A stretch of 64,000 nucleotides of DNA, taken from Stenopsyche tienmushanensis. Taxonomy: Eukaryota; Arthropoda; Insecta; Trichoptera; Stenopsychidae. The stretch lies in contig WACJ01000514.1 of NCBI GenBank assembly GCA_008973525.1, forward strand, positions 992,001 through 1,056,000. Direction: 5' to 3'. Position numbers and translations under genes: made by a program. Numbering within the stretch: position 1 is the first letter of the stretch; each line of letters opens with the position of its first letter. Positions 41,301 to 51,762 of this stretch are shown piece by piece. A model generated the notes under the pieces. It did not search any database, was not told the origin of the DNA, and was given only the letters and a program-made list of their open reading frames with translations.

Positions 41301-44300
41301 TAATTTAAGAACCGCTGATGTATATGACCCAGGTGGGTGTTAGTCTCCACGATGGCTACCCTGGGGGGGACCCTACACTCGTGGGTAAGAATCGAACCCC
41401 TGTGGTAATGATGTGGAGTAGAGGTGCACGAAAGTAGTCTCGTCGGTTTGTTCATCAAACGCTGCTGGGGTAGCCCAGCTAATATGAGTTGGGTACGCAA
41501 CTTACCCTGTGCTGCGTACCCATAAAGTGGAATTTGTGCAAAAGACGCCACCACTAACCTCAACGGCCTTAGGCTGCTCAAACAGCGACTCGTCTCCGTG
41601 GCTAGAAACTACAAATGACTGAACCAATACGAGTACCATAGTACGTGGTGGCAGTGGCAGTGAAGGAAGGAAAGTTATTCAAAGGGCTACAACCCTCCAT
41701 CACCAGTAAGTCGCCGTCTGTCGCTCTGTCTCTGATGTATATAATGAAGACGGAGACATTATGAACGATTCTCATTAACTTCCCGACCAACTGGTTCTTG
41801 GAGTTTCACTTTTCGTGATGTTTAGTCCAATTTTCCCTACAGCGTCTATATACGTTTCACTTCAAAATATGAAGGAAATAAGGTTGAACGACGTTTCTTT
41901 TAAATAAAATAGTAAAAAAGATGAATTGTGACATATGGATCACAAATTGTTCGTGACCAATCATTGGAACAACGTGAATCAATTTCACGTTGCATTGTTG
42001 CACGCTGGACGCAAAGCGGATCCTATACACAACGTAAGAAGGAGTGGTTAGATAACACCCAAACAACAAATACTACAACAATAAGCTCTTGCTATTCAAA
42101 TTTAAAAGGCGCTATTAAAATATCTACCTTTTGGATGCCACAAATCGCATGTCATTAATTTTTTGATCAAAAAAAAGTTCAAGTTTCAAAATATTATGAC
42201 CTAATGATACGAGTGGATTGCCTTGATTGTATTTTTTTCTATTTTGCTTTTAACAAATATTGAATGGCTTCGATTGCGCAACATTAAAGAAGAACCTAAA
42301 TCATAAATTCTATACAAATTTGTCTTTTTATAACTGCGACATTAATGAATCAAAAGTTCTATAGGCGCGGTAGGGCAAATCGGGCTGAACGAGACGAAAA
42401 ATGAAACTCCAAACGGCAGTCGGTCCGAAAGAGAGGTAAAATAGTATCTACTCTCTCTGTCGCACACATGTAAATAGACGTGGCATAAAGCAACCACTAC
42501 ACCAATAGCAAAGCCTATTAGTATTTTGGATATTTTTGGCGAATTGCAATCGTCTTCTACGATTTTTTTTCCTTTTATTTACATTAATCAAGAATATTTT
42601 CTGGTAATAAGAACTGGTTTTTCAATTTGCTGATGCACTTATACTTCTTGGAAACGCAGCTTGGCACATTTTTATTTGCCGACTTTGCAAATTAAATTTG
42701 CTTGAAATGTTTAATGTATTCGCTGCACAACCCATGCATACGAATGCTATGCTTCTCCGTTGATATATAAAATTCATAGGTCGTTATAAATTCAGAATAT
42801 CGAGTTATGAACTTGATATGCAGAGCAACGCGGACGCATTTGAGAGTGTTACGAGCGTGCAAAAGAAAACACAGAGAGCTCAGAAGCATTAATCACCTTT
42901 GTCCACTCGTCCTTCATAATTGAATGAGTTAGAATTCTCACGTACACAAAAACATCTTACCATTTTTGCACAATGCATAAAAAATTCCAGCACGTTTATA
43001 TGGCATGCTTCTCATTATAGAGCAGATTGATGTGAGATTTGAAGAAACCGATCGTTTGAAGATTTCTGCATTTGCAAGAATACGCGATGAATTCTCGACA
43101 CATCAAGATGTTCAATATCAAGCTGCATATCTTTGAAGGCTTCTTCTTCATACAAAAATAATACTCTTTCGGGCGTTTAATAGGTGAAGAATCCCCCAAG
43201 ATCGACGTATTGATATTTATATATATTAACGGAGGCAATGATCTGCAGCAGAAGAAGAAGATCGAGGGTCAAACAGTCTGTTGCCAACGGTCACGAGGTT
43301 GAATACAGCAAAACGCTGAGATACCTCGGGATTCTCATGGACAGCAAGCTAACTTTCAGTAAACTACATTGAAGCAGTTATGCAGAAGGTAGCCAGCGAA
43401 GCCATGCCCGACATCGGAGGGACAAAGCCGTGCAGAAGAAGAACCATAAACGAGGTTATACACTCAATCCTTCTGTACGAAGCCCCGATATAGCAGTCAC
43501 CGCAGCATACAGAACAGTATCTGAAGACACGGTGTTCGTGATCGCTGGAATCCCCCCGCTGGACCACCAAGCAAAGAAGAGGACCTTAGACTACGAAGAT
43601 CCCAAAAATCGCAGCGAACACAACCAGAAACTGAGGGAAGCCTGGCAGCAGAGATGGGATCAGTCCAGTAAGGGAAGATGGACCCACCGACTTATACCGG
43701 TCGCAAGTCGGTGGAGGGCCAGAAAATACGGCGAAACGACCTACCGCTTAACTCAGGCGCTCACCGGACACGGATGTTTCGGAGCGTACCTAAAGCTGAT
43801 TGGCAAGGAAACATCTGCCAAGCGGAGGTCGATGACGCAGAGCACACCATCATTGGCTGTGAGGCTTGGGCACCCCAGAGGAAACTGCTGAAACAAGCAC
43901 TCGGGGTAGCCGAGCTCAACGTCGACAACATGGTCCACAGCATGATGGAGAGCAAGAAAAACTGGAACCTTTGGCGCGAATACGTAGAAGAGATTCTGAG
44001 CGCCAAAGAGGGCAGTGAAAGAGAGAGACGCAGAGCGCAACAGCCTCTCCAACAATAGAATAGGGCCAATCACCTAAGGCCAGATTACCTGTCCTCCTGA
44101 AGCAATGTGGAAAACAATACCAGGGGGACAGAGAAGGACAAGGGGGAGGTTTAGTGGGTAGGCACGACCGAAAAATCGTGAATCCTACACTACCCAGATT
44201 CTCTGGGTGTCTTATGAAGATTCCTCGCCCACAGGAAAAAAAATCCGCTTCGTGACACGTTGTAGACTCATTACATCACTACCATAATCTTACACGAGCT

Positions 44301-45305
44301 TCCGATTGATATTAACGGCGGTATTGTTCTTCAAAGTCAAAAAACGGATGACTGCGCGGATCTCGCACGGATGGGAGGTGGTGGAAGCGCGCGACGAACT
44401 CTCCATCAGAAGAATTTACTGTGACTGAACAAAATGGCCGACAAACACGCGGGACCAAACAAACTGATCATTAGGGTCTCCCTTAGGGACCAGGTGCGCC
44501 AAGTTAAAAACAACAATGAAAATCCCCCGGCCTCAGGAGGCCTTGTAACCTTACTTTTTAGATAGTTCGCGGGCAATGTTTCGCGCACATCAGGTGAGAG
44601 ATTCGCGCGTAGTTTTCCCGTAGTTAATATGTTAATAGATTAAATATTCATTATTTTCTAAACAAAAAAAATCATTCGAAAATAATTGATTTCAATTTGA
44701 ATAGTAAATCGACGATTTTTTACTGTGTGCCAGTGATTAACAATTTTTTTTACTATGCCTATGTTATTCCTGCAAGTGTAAACAATAAGTTGACAAAGTT
44801 TTATTGCAATCGGATGAAAGGTATGGTAGCGCATTACATACGAACAAACAAAGATTATTTTTTATATATTAGATATCTTCCGCCAGATAAATGATGGCAT
44901 CGTTGACATAACACTTCAACATCCTTCTACAAGGACCTCCACAACATTATTTTCATATATAATTATTAAAACATTCAAAATACATCATAAAAAGATTGGG
45001 GTTGCGTTTATTATCATGTTTTGAATTTACCACCGTCTGAATAAATCACATTCATAATCATTAAATGTAAATACAGTGCAGATTCAAAATAAATAAAAAT
45101 ATACCTTAACGACGTAACCTTTGGCTCTAGAAAGTCCAAAAAGTGAAGGCAAATGTCTCGCTCCTATCAGAGTAACAATGATGGAATTGCTCGCTTGATT
45201 GTGGACAACTTTGAAGCCAATCTCCGGCTCCAAGCTGCCACTCCCCATTAGCTTGTTCTTTTTGTCATTAAATATTGACTTCACCTTTGAGAGTGAGAAC
45301 GACAT
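32350..45305 (-). CDS. Tandem C2-domain protein (synaptotagmin-like), four exons
   Basis: Exons on the minus strand are 45105-45305, 34658-35158, 33442-33580 and 32350-32654, all GT..AG, together 1146 bases (381 residues plus stop). The chosen start gives MSFSLSKVKSIFNDKKNKLM; an in-frame upstream ATG at 45389 would add a hydrophobic stretch and seems less likely. C2A spans about residues 30-130 (IIVTLIGARHLPSLFGL, KLFPGDVKFES, WPVWNEEFKFPL). A Ser/Thr/Lys-rich linker runs about 130-225. C2B spans about 235-375 (GQVEVTFLYSTSEDG, LYIKASITDNDK, ILGKVIIG, EFWQELID) and the protein ends TNWFPFE. Positions that bind calcium in synaptotagmins (Asp in loops 1 and 3) are mostly not acidic here, so calcium-independent lipid or protein binding is inferred. 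No transmembrane helix is seen. Intron 1 is 9.9 kb and repeat-filled. The family name within C2 proteins is not settled. Confidence 0.85.
32835..33000 (+). mobile_element. Non-LTR reverse transcriptase remnant (second type)
   Basis: The plus strand reads EFKYFGAILKEKNSMNNKIT, then SRIQQGNEC, like the FKYLGxxI......I..RI..GN block found in reverse transcriptases of this type. A matching downstream part is at 33838-34012. Both lie in introns of the C2 gene. Confidence 0.55.
33075..33395 (+). mobile_element. R1-like non-LTR 3' end, in C2 gene intron 3
   Basis: It starts inside the C-terminal coding part (IGCEAWALQRKLLEQALRVA, NMVHSMMAS) and ends with the terminal KEGSERERRRAPLQH, a stop and the family 3' UTR (TGAAGCAATGTGGAAAACAA). 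It is a strongly 5'-truncated copy of the family at 23340 and 43234. Confidence 0.8.
33838..34012 (+). mobile_element. Non-LTR retrotransposon remnant, C-terminal piece
   Basis: LLKIFSPLRNEISGTEVMRF, then MYGEASIISFVQTCHLHWVH, resembles the KIYGP...ELYxExxIVxxIKxxRLRWxGH block found downstream of reverse transcriptase in some non-LTR elements. It lies in intron 2 of the C2 gene. Confidence 0.55.
34020..34640. other. Unassigned AT-rich intronic sequence (C2 gene intron 2)
   Basis: It has no repeat or coding signal. A 94-codon plus frame at 34222-34506 has only AT-rich composition. Confidence 0.3.
35835..36155 (-). repeat. Tandem repeat with GCGCTGCCATACC core, copy 3
   Basis: Two to three reverse-strand units are present (CAATCGGATGAACGGTATGG, AAGCGCATTAAATACAGACA, GTGTTACTCGCGCAATCCTT). 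They lie in C2 gene intron 1. Confidence 0.65.
36156..37370. other. Unassigned intronic sequence
   Basis: 36500-36960 is non-repetitive and somewhat GC-richer. 36990-37110 carries the TTTTCGTT/CGGTTTTTTCG motifs of the repeat at 14873. 37310-37370 matches 60-180 in reverse. Confidence 0.3.
37376..37962 (+). mobile_element. hAT element copy (GGGATTGGATTCC family)
   Basis: The left end AGGGAATCCAAATCCGGGAT is followed by the colinear body (AATCCCGGGATTAGTAAACG, GGGAATATCGATATGAAATA). The right part (TTTTTGATCAAATTTATCAA, CGGTCCCGGGATCC) matches the left part of the copy at 9831 in reverse, so this copy shows both ends of the family. Confidence 0.75.
38010..40140. other. Intronic sequence with a hairpin and a candidate non-coding conserved block
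   Basis: 38480-38960 is non-repetitive and holds several TAATTA-type words (TTCTAATTAGAATTA, CACTTAATTACT), as in homeodomain-bound enhancers; this is inference only. Short open frames at 39084-39335 and 39789-40043 are unmatched. A perfect 14-bp-arm hairpin sits at 39528-39563. Confidence 0.3.
39528..39563. repeat. Perfect short hairpin
   Basis: GATCGTATAAGATA (39528-39541) and TATCTTATACGATC (39550-39563) are exact reverse complements around an 8-base loop. Confidence 0.6.
40145..40262 (+). repeat. Dispersed repeat shared with 57345-57453
   Basis: The shared words are AGATTGAAACGAAATT, TTTACTGCAT and GGTTTTCAA, at the same spacing in both places. The element class is unknown. Confidence 0.45.
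40640..41000. mobile_element. Repeat related to the 5' part of the mariner at 54660-55530
   Basis: GGAAAATTGCAAGCCTTTCA, GTGATACTCGGATGATG, CATCACATCAGCGGCGAATT and GGGTCGGGACCATTGTTACG occur in the same order at 55110-55510. There is no intact frame. Confidence 0.55.
41155..41196 (+). repeat. Third copy of the 30-bp arm of 16620-17791
   Basis: TTGTTGTGTATTATATAATA then AAATAGGCTTG closely matches the right arm at 17762-17791. Confidence 0.5.
41238..41317. mobile_element. 80-bp hAT-type MITE
   Basis: The left end CAGCGGTTTTTAAACTGGGG and right end TTAATTTAAGAACCGCTG form terminal inverted repeats of the CAGCGGTTCTTAAxxTG type known from hAT elements. The flanks ATGATAT and ATGTATAT are near-duplicates. 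Confidence 0.55.
41318..41930. other. GC-richer unassigned block
   Basis: On the minus strand GGGTTCGATTCTTACCC (about 41389-41405) resembles a tRNA B box, but no A box at proper spacing and no cloverleaf was found. The block could be a short retroposon. A 93-codon minus frame (41300-41581) is unmatched. Confidence 0.25.
41935..42065 (+). mobile_element. Possible Tc1-type transposase N-terminal fragment
   Basis: The plus frame reads IVRDQSLEQRESISRCIVAR, then WTQSGSYTQRKK, resembling the second helix-turn-helix of Tc1 transposases (VSRxxVxRxWxRxxETGSYxRRPG). It is short and isolated. Confidence 0.4.
42130..43230. other. Unassigned intronic sequence
   Basis: No repeat family, domain or splice-consistent frame is seen. 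Confidence 0.3.
43234..44245 (+). mobile_element. R1-like non-LTR retrotransposon, 5'-truncated, in C2 gene intron 1
   Basis: The coding parts in two frames are colinear with the copy at 23340: EVEYSKTLRYLGILMDSKLT, then YEDPKNRSEHNQKLREAWQQ in the frame 43430-43891, then VDDAEHTIIGCEAWAPQRKL in 43678-44058, ending QQPLQQ and a stop. The Cys-His knuckle is spoiled at the frame change. The 3' UTR ends near CCCACAGGAAAAAAAA. It is non-functional. Confidence 0.85.
44250..44345 (-). mobile_element. mariner N-terminal fragment
   Basis: The minus strand reads NTAVNINRKLV, stop, DYGSDVMSLQRV, aligning with SAANIHQKLVEVYGCNGMSR of the copy at 54660-55530. Confidence 0.45.
44346..45104. other. Intronic sequence with a tandem-repeat fragment
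   Basis: 44745-44885 is a reverse-strand copy of the GCGCTGCCATACC repeat (TTGCAATCGGATGAAAGGTA, GTAGCGCATTACATACGAAC). The rest is unassigned. Confidence 0.4.
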
Positions 45306-45629
45306 GGCATACAAGTACGAATGAGATGAATGGCGCAAAGATAAAAGTCTCACAAGAACAAAAATAAACAAACACAGAACAAAACGCACGACCGCACCCG
45401 CTCACTCACACATGTTAAACTGTCAAAACATGACGATAGCGCGCCTTAGCTATTTGAAGTGCTATCAAGTGCATATATTTCCGTCATAGACATAAAAGCT
45501 TTGATTACACCATATATATACGTATCGTGCCTATACCGTATATATACGTCAAAATTAAATTGTCAGATCCAGAAATATCTCTTTGATTGTTCAAGTCATA
45601 TATATGCGACCAGTCGTTTTTGAATTTTA

Positions 45630-46150
45630 CAATATATTGCGTGGACCAAAATGTTCTGTCGTCGACAGTTTGGTCGGCCTTAAGCTGGCCATACTTTTTG
45701 CTGTTAAGACCCGCCGCGGACTAACCGTTAGGCGGGCAACCAAAAAGTCTTAACGTTGTTGCAGCCTTGGGAGGCGGTCGACGGACATTTTGGGCCCGCA
45801 CGCATCGCCCCGCATGGAGGCCACGTGCCTCGCAATCTTCGAGGTCGTGTAATAATTGAAGACTTTCATTCATTATCCTCGTATCCCGTCATGGAGTTTT
45901 CCCCTCGTCGCCGCTCGACAGCCTGACAGCCGTCGTCGATCCACCGGATAAAAGAACTCTGCGCCCCCTCGCCTAGTTAGGGGGCGCGTCCGCCGCTGTT
46001 CGGGCTCCGGCGGCCGGGCGCTGCGGCCGGCGCTTTGCGCCCGCGGCGCGGCCGTCTGGGCCGTCCGAGATACGCCGCGGCTGTTGGCAGCCGTGGCGGC
46101 AGCGGCGTTGGTGCTGCGTTGGGGGCTCGCGAAGCGCGGCGCCCCCTCGT
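45630..46150. promoter_or_regulatory. GC-rich block upstream of the C2 gene, with fold-back structure
   Basis: This block is strongly GC- and CpG-rich (GCCGTGGCGGCAGCGGCG, CGCGGCCGTCTGGGCC) in an otherwise AT-rich window. It lies 325-845 bp upstream of the C2 gene's start codon, so it may be its promoter or 5' UTR. The part 45650-45800 is imperfectly self-complementary (CCAAAATGTTCTGTCGTCGA against GGTCGACGGACATTTTGG; TTTTTGCTGTTAAGACCCGC against GGCGGGCAACCAAAAAGTC). A 99-codon minus frame (45873-46172) is Ala/Arg-rich and probably not a gene. Confidence 0.4.
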
Positions 46151-47370
46151 ATGCAACTATATTGAAATTCATAATAAAAACTATGAATTTTAAAACTATT
46201 TTTGAAAAATATTACTATTCATTTAAAATAACTTACTGTTGCGATTGTAACTCGTTTATATCAATTTATAAAAATAAAAATATTCTTAATAGAATTCCTA
46301 AGATTAACACGAGTCATTTAATTATATATAAAACGAAATCCAATCGCGTTTAGTAATTTTTTTGATTAAAAATAAATTTTTGCACTATCTGTATTTCAAA
46401 TCTCTTTTTTTCACAAAGAACATTTTTATTTTCTTAATGAATCAGAAAAAATCAATGAATTAGAGTAATTTTTTAAGCATGGCAGTCTTAATTGGGGTAT
46501 CTTTTCGTTCTAGTTTTTGTACAAATTCGTTTCATTTTGACTATTTTTTATATATTTTTTAAATCAGCAGGAATAAAACAATAATTGTATATGAAATATA
46601 TTTTTCTGGCGTATAAAATTTGAAAATAATATAAAATCTGATCAAAAGCATCGGTGAATTTGAAGCATATTATATTGGTAACACTGGCAGATTGTATCTG
46701 TCAAAACGTGCAGTTTCCAAATATGTCAAAGAAGAATGACCGAAGAAAAACTTCCCAGAAGTATATAAAAGTATGAAAGAGATCAAGTAAACAAAGGATC
46801 ATAACTTCAATATTTTTTTCGTAGAAATACCGTTTCTGTTTTTACGAAAATAAAGCTCTTGTGGTATCTTCAAATATACTAACCTCAATAAGTACACATG
46901 CATTAACAACAGCTTTATTATTTTTCAATAAATCGCATATATCCTCGTCTTTCTTTATTTTTTTAAACAGTTGTACAACATAGCGCACTTAACAAATATA
47001 CATGTATTTTAAAGATAAATTCAAATGACAAGAAGATTGTAATGCTTGAATGTAAAATTATTCTTATATTGTTTAAAGAGGAAAAAATATTTTTACAAAA
47101 GCGTGTTATACATTCATGAATTAACATTTAAATAGACTGAGCAACTTATTAAAAAAAAAAAAAAAAAATGTACAATTTTTAGAGTCAAACCAAATGAAAA
47201 AAAAACCAAACCAAATGCAACTGTTTTTATTCTGAATTTGTAGTATTTTTCTATACGTTCCCAGTGATTTGGCAACTATTTTTCTGCACTTGCATTTCCT
47301 TTATTAAGTCTTTTGGATTGTTATTTCATCACTTATTTTTAGCATACAAAAACAGGACTTAAAAATAAAT
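46151..47370. other. Unassigned AT-rich sequence between the C2 and cadherin genes
   Basis: It contains the 3' UTR side of the downstream cadherin unit and a 17-18 base poly-A run near 47151. No other feature is seen. Confidence 0.3.
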
Positions 47371-50300
47371 TCATCGAAGTGGAAATGCTGGACTTTCAAT
47401 ACGTTGATATTTCGTGGGCCTGAAATAGTTGTAATTAGGATTTAACATATAATATGTGTATTGATTGTATCATAAAAATGTTCTTAATGATTTAAACGAA
47501 ACTTACATAATAATGTAGTACCACAGAAAAATTACCACCAATATACTAAATAAAATGACAGAGAGTAATGAAACTGCTACAATAAGACCTGTATCTTTGT
47601 TTATGATAAATCGTTCATCAGCATTATAAAAATCACTCTCGATTAGAACCAATGGTTCTAATATCCACGGGGCATCTTGTTTGATCATACTGAAATTTTT
47701 ATAAAAGGTATAAATAATCGATAATACGTTACTTTTTTATATAGCAGACCCGCGGTAATCCGTCCCCCAGCTCTTTGTAAGTTGGCAAGTGAGTATGGCG
47801 TAGGATAATACACAATTTATGATACGAAAAAGAACCGCGAGAACATTCAAAAGTTCGTTTCCACCATTGATCGCTGGTCAGGCAACAGGCAAACCTTCAA
47901 GAGAGCTGAACATCCAGAGGTGGAGGAGGCTTTATATATATTTGGTTTCTTCGGGAAATAAACAGGCATACACCTATTTCTGAGTTCATATTGGCCATGA
48001 AAGCAACGTTGTTTCACAAGAAGATAACATAAAAGAAGACTTTGTAGCTAGCTAAATCCACCCTAAAAAACTGAAATAGTTTTTTAGGGTGGATTTACAT
48101 AATAACATTTTTCATAGTGAAAATTATTACCTTTTTAGCTTGTCTGCTTCCAGGACATTTCCCTCTTTCGTTATTCCATAAATAAACATAATTAAAGAAG
48201 TCGTTTGCGTAAGATTTACATATCTTTCCATTAATTCATACGCTGGATTGCTCACATTCATAGGGCTCATAAATGATTCTATAGAATTGACAGAGACTCC
48301 AATATTTGAAGATATTTTATAAATAATATCTGGCACATCTTCGATTAAGTGATATTTCATAGATATGACTACTATGTGCTTTCGATTCAATAATTTCACC
48401 TAAAAAATGTATTCAAAATTGTATTAAATGTTTTATAATATGTAACTCTATGAAATCGAAAAAAACCTGTATGTGTTGAAGCGTAATTCTGCCATGTCCA
48501 TCTCGGTCTGTTGCACTTATTGTTATAACATAGTGATCATCTAAAAATGTTAATGCATTTTCTGGTGGATAAACAACGCCTGTTTCTGGATGAACGGTGA
48601 AAGCAATGTCGTTTGTTGAATATCTTATTTTGGCATTTAGACAAATGTCTTTATCCGTTGCCTGAATTTCAAAAGAAAACCGAAATGATTTAAAATCATC
48701 AATTTAATTTTTGGTAAATGTTAAAAAAAAATACTTACATGAACCGTCACAAGTGACTGCGGTCTAATAAAATTAATTAGTTCTCTATCAGGATAACCAA
48801 CGATGAGTGGATTATCAGTATGAAATTTGGGGCTATGATCATTTATATCTTCTACTATTATTGAAATTAATCGTTTATTTGGCGAATGAGATATTTCTTT
48901 TGTGTAAATCCAGTTTCTATCTGTTGTATTTAGATCACAACTCGGAGACTCCATCGATCTATGATCAGCAAAGCCTATCATAGAATATTCTGGTTGCTTA
49001 TTATTGAATAAATTGTTCTTGCAGGTCAATTCGATCAGTACTTGTGAAACTGCCATAAACGCGATCGTTTCATTTTCTCTGTCAACTCCAGAGGTGCTCA
49101 ATCTATTATCGACTAATTGAAACCATGTCTGTGGATATGGCCAGGAATCGGTAATTTCGTACTCACAAGGGCTTACATTTTCTCTTAAAACATCATAATA
49201 TCTATCATGTTCTATGACACTCGTTATCAATAATGGTTGATGTTGATAATTTTTATATACATCGATGACACTCTGAAATACATAGTCAATTTATTTGTTG
49301 AATTTAAAAAGCTCAATTTTTTACAGTTGTGATATATTTTTGAATAAATACTTAGGTAGAAACGTCCCTTAAGAAAACTCACATATTTCACAAAAGGTAT
49401 TCCTAATTCACTTTGGATATAGCATTTTAATAAAAATCATTGTGAATTTGTTTTTTAAAATATTTGAATATTATATAATAAATTACTCACAGTTGTGTAA
49501 TTAGAGGTCATTTTTGTACTTGCTATGACTTTAAACACGTAGTGTCCAGGAGGCAATGCTGAAAACACTCTAATAACTCCTCTGTCGTCAATTTTTATAT
49601 TTTTTTTCAACAAATCTATAAATTATCAATACAATTATTAGCACATGTAGTAATTTACAACATTAATAGTTCATTTTATGCTTCTCACCGCTATGTAGAT
49701 CTAGTTCATAATGAATTGTTTGATTGCTGTCGACAGTTGCGTTGACAATCAAAATAATTCCTCTAAATGTGGTTGTGACATTGGCAAAATATTTCACAGG
49801 ATTAAATTCTATAATTTCTGCATTTTAAAAATAGAAACATATTTATAATAAAAGAAACTGAAACGAATTATTAAAAATCAACATAATTTTATTCTTCTAA
49901 TAGTCTCATTCAAAACTTGCAGGCTTTTTGTACAAGAATTTTATAATACATTAAATGTTCTGTTTAATTTTAGCAAGTACTCTACAACTAGTTATCTTAA
50001 ATCGATTCAAATTTATTGATTAAAAATGCTAGAGAGTTTAGAAATATGCGTATAAAAATTATTCTGATTCAATAAGTTCGTAGGATGACTAATAAAACAC
50101 TGTCGATAGCACACAATATTCACAATTAGCACACAATACACTTGAAATACTCTTGAAATCAATTCATTTGGGTTATCATTATTAGTCGATAAATTTGGGT
50201 AATCGATCTATACAATCCTACGATGTATGCAAGATATTTTCTCCGTCTCTGTCTCCCATTGACAATACTCTTTTCGTTTCTGTTTCTCTCCGATTGTAAC

Positions 50301-51416
50301 GTGTAAGAATGCTCTTTCTGAATCACTTGAATTCGGACACAAATATGTGTTTTAACTCCACAAAGGGTTAAAATCAGCAAACCACTCCTCTACCATTTCT
50401 CTTGATGGAGCTGAGTCCAAATAACAATTGTCAAGCCACTGCTTCGATGGTACTTTTTCCCTTTAAAGGGCAATGACATAAAATTCAGATTTTCCCCTTG
50501 TTTTGAAAATTACAAAAGTAGCATCACTAAAACCACTGTAATTTGTAAACTAAACGTCAGATTGCTATAAAATGTTAACACCTATTATTTGAAGGTTGGT
50601 ACTTTTTAAACATTAAATGGATTTGAAAATAGTGACGCCAAGTATATGTCATCCTACGAACTTATTGAGTGATATGTTAGTAGTGCTTAAAAGTATTTTG
50701 AAAAAATACGATTCTTATTGTATTGGAACTGATTTTGTTCTTATATCTCTTTATTGATTTTATACCAAGAGCTGGGAGCTCAGTCTATTTGTCTAGCGTT
50801 CATAACTAAATCTTATTCATGTCTGAATATATTAATATTTCTAATACAATAACCATAAAAATCCAATAATCAGCATCTTCTGCATCAATCGAGTTTGAAT
50901 TTGAATGCAGTTTTATCAACCATTTATTGGCCTTTTTCCATATTGACTTGTTATGTCTTATGATTAATATTTAAAATAAAAAGGGACTGAATAATAAAGT
51001 GTATTATTTAAGGGTTGGTTATATTACAATAGGACATTATTATAAATACCTTTTTCAATTGCTGTGACAATAGTAGCCCACGACGATTTGCCTTGATATT
51101 TATGAGCATACAATGTCATGATAAAATGAGTTTTATTCTGTATCTTATGATATGGTATTGGCTCTGTTGCATAAATATTAATTTCACCGAAATTATCTAG
51201 AGTCCAAAAGTACTCTTGAAAATCTAAAATATCATTTTTTTAAACAGTCTTAATTGAATATGGTTAAATAAGAAATAAAAACGAGTAATGGCTTACCTCC
51301 TGTCAGGGAAAAATTTAGTTCGTTATATGAATTTGTTCTAATCGGTGAAATACTTATGTTGCCATTATAATAAGTGCCTTCGTAGTAACTTGAATCAAAA
51401 ACGTTGTTTGCAGTAT
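47371..51416 (-). CDS. Cadherin-related transmembrane protein, downstream tandem unit (5' end not found)
   Basis: Nine exons join in frame on the minus strand: 51297-51416, 51050-51223, 49689-49817, 49491-49615, 48739-49272, 48467-48661, 48131-48399, 47507-47689 and 47371-47419. They give about 592 codons, with GT..AG junctions and matching phases. The extracellular part has potential N-glycosylation sites and cadherin calcium motifs: VEDINDHSP at the end of one repeat, VTVHATDKD crossing the next junction, and SATDRDGHG. A membrane-proximal domain (exon 48131-48399) follows, then a transmembrane helix (GLIVAVSLLSVILFSILVVI and on) and a tail of about 20 residues ending KYQRIESPAFPLR. The first exon starts in phase with two leading bases, so upstream exons are needed; none was found between 51417 and 56826. 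It may be a partial duplicate, or an alternative 3' module of the gene upstream. Confidence 0.8.
47755..48053 (+). mobile_element. pogo/Tigger transposase N-terminal remnant in a cadherin intron
   Basis: The plus strand reads LCKLASEYGVG, stop, YTIYDTKKNRENIQKFV, then KRAEHPEVEEALYI and, after a frameshift, WFLREINRHTPISE, matching the CENP-B/pogo DNA-binding region. It lies in the intron between cadherin exons 47507-47689 and 48131-48399. Confidence 0.65.
48054..48096. repeat. Perfect hairpin, 19-bp arms
   Basis: AAATCCACCCTAAAAAACT (48054-48072) and its exact reverse complement (48078-48096) flank the loop GAAAT. It follows the pogo remnant directly and could be a relic of its terminal repeat. 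Confidence 0.7.
50070..50667. mobile_element. MITE-like insert with 20-bp perfect inverted ends in a cadherin intron
   Basis: CAATAAGTTCGTAGGATGAC (50070-50089) recurs as an exact reverse complement at 50648-50667, in the intron between exons 49689-49817 and 51050-51223. Ends of this kind (CAATAAGTTCG) resemble mariner. The GTGTCCGA repeat (minus strand, 50160-50372) is inside. A single arm also occurs near 1682. Confidence 0.55.
50160..50372 (-). repeat. GACACA-hairpin repeat, copy 2
   Basis: Read on the minus strand it starts TTAACCCTTTGTGGAGTTAA and continues ACACATATTTGTGTCCGAAT, then CATTCTTACACGTTACAATC, colinear with 11445 and 63854. Confidence 0.55.
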
Positions 51417-51762
51417 CTATAAATGCAGAAAATGCGCCGTTTTAAATCATAAATTTTACAATTACCATAATTTCTACAAGAATTTAAGTAATGATTTTTA
51501 TAAAAATAATTATCGTATTTTTCCCAGCCGAATCATTTAATTTATCATCATTTTAATTTTGTTAATTATGATTCAAACCATTAATAGATAAGAGGCTTAA
51601 CTTTTTCTCCTGTTATCTTAATATTTAACGTATAATTTTTGTATCCATAATCTTGAATAACATTGTTTTATCTAATCATGACATGGGAAAAATGCTGAAG
51701 GACAGATATAACAAATATTGTTTCCAATGCGACTATGTTTCCTATCGCTGAAATTGTAGAAT

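Noticed and set aside
41389..41405. tRNA-like B box on the minus strand
   Set aside because: No matching A box or cloverleaf stems could be found, so neither a tRNA nor a clear SINE is supported.
43753..44073. Two minus-strand frames of over 100 codons
   Set aside because: They are antisense shadows of the R1-like retroelement coding region.
45873..46172. Ala/Arg-rich 99-codon frame
   Set aside because: GC-rich DNA has few stop codons; there is no motif, and the frame is more simply explained by composition.
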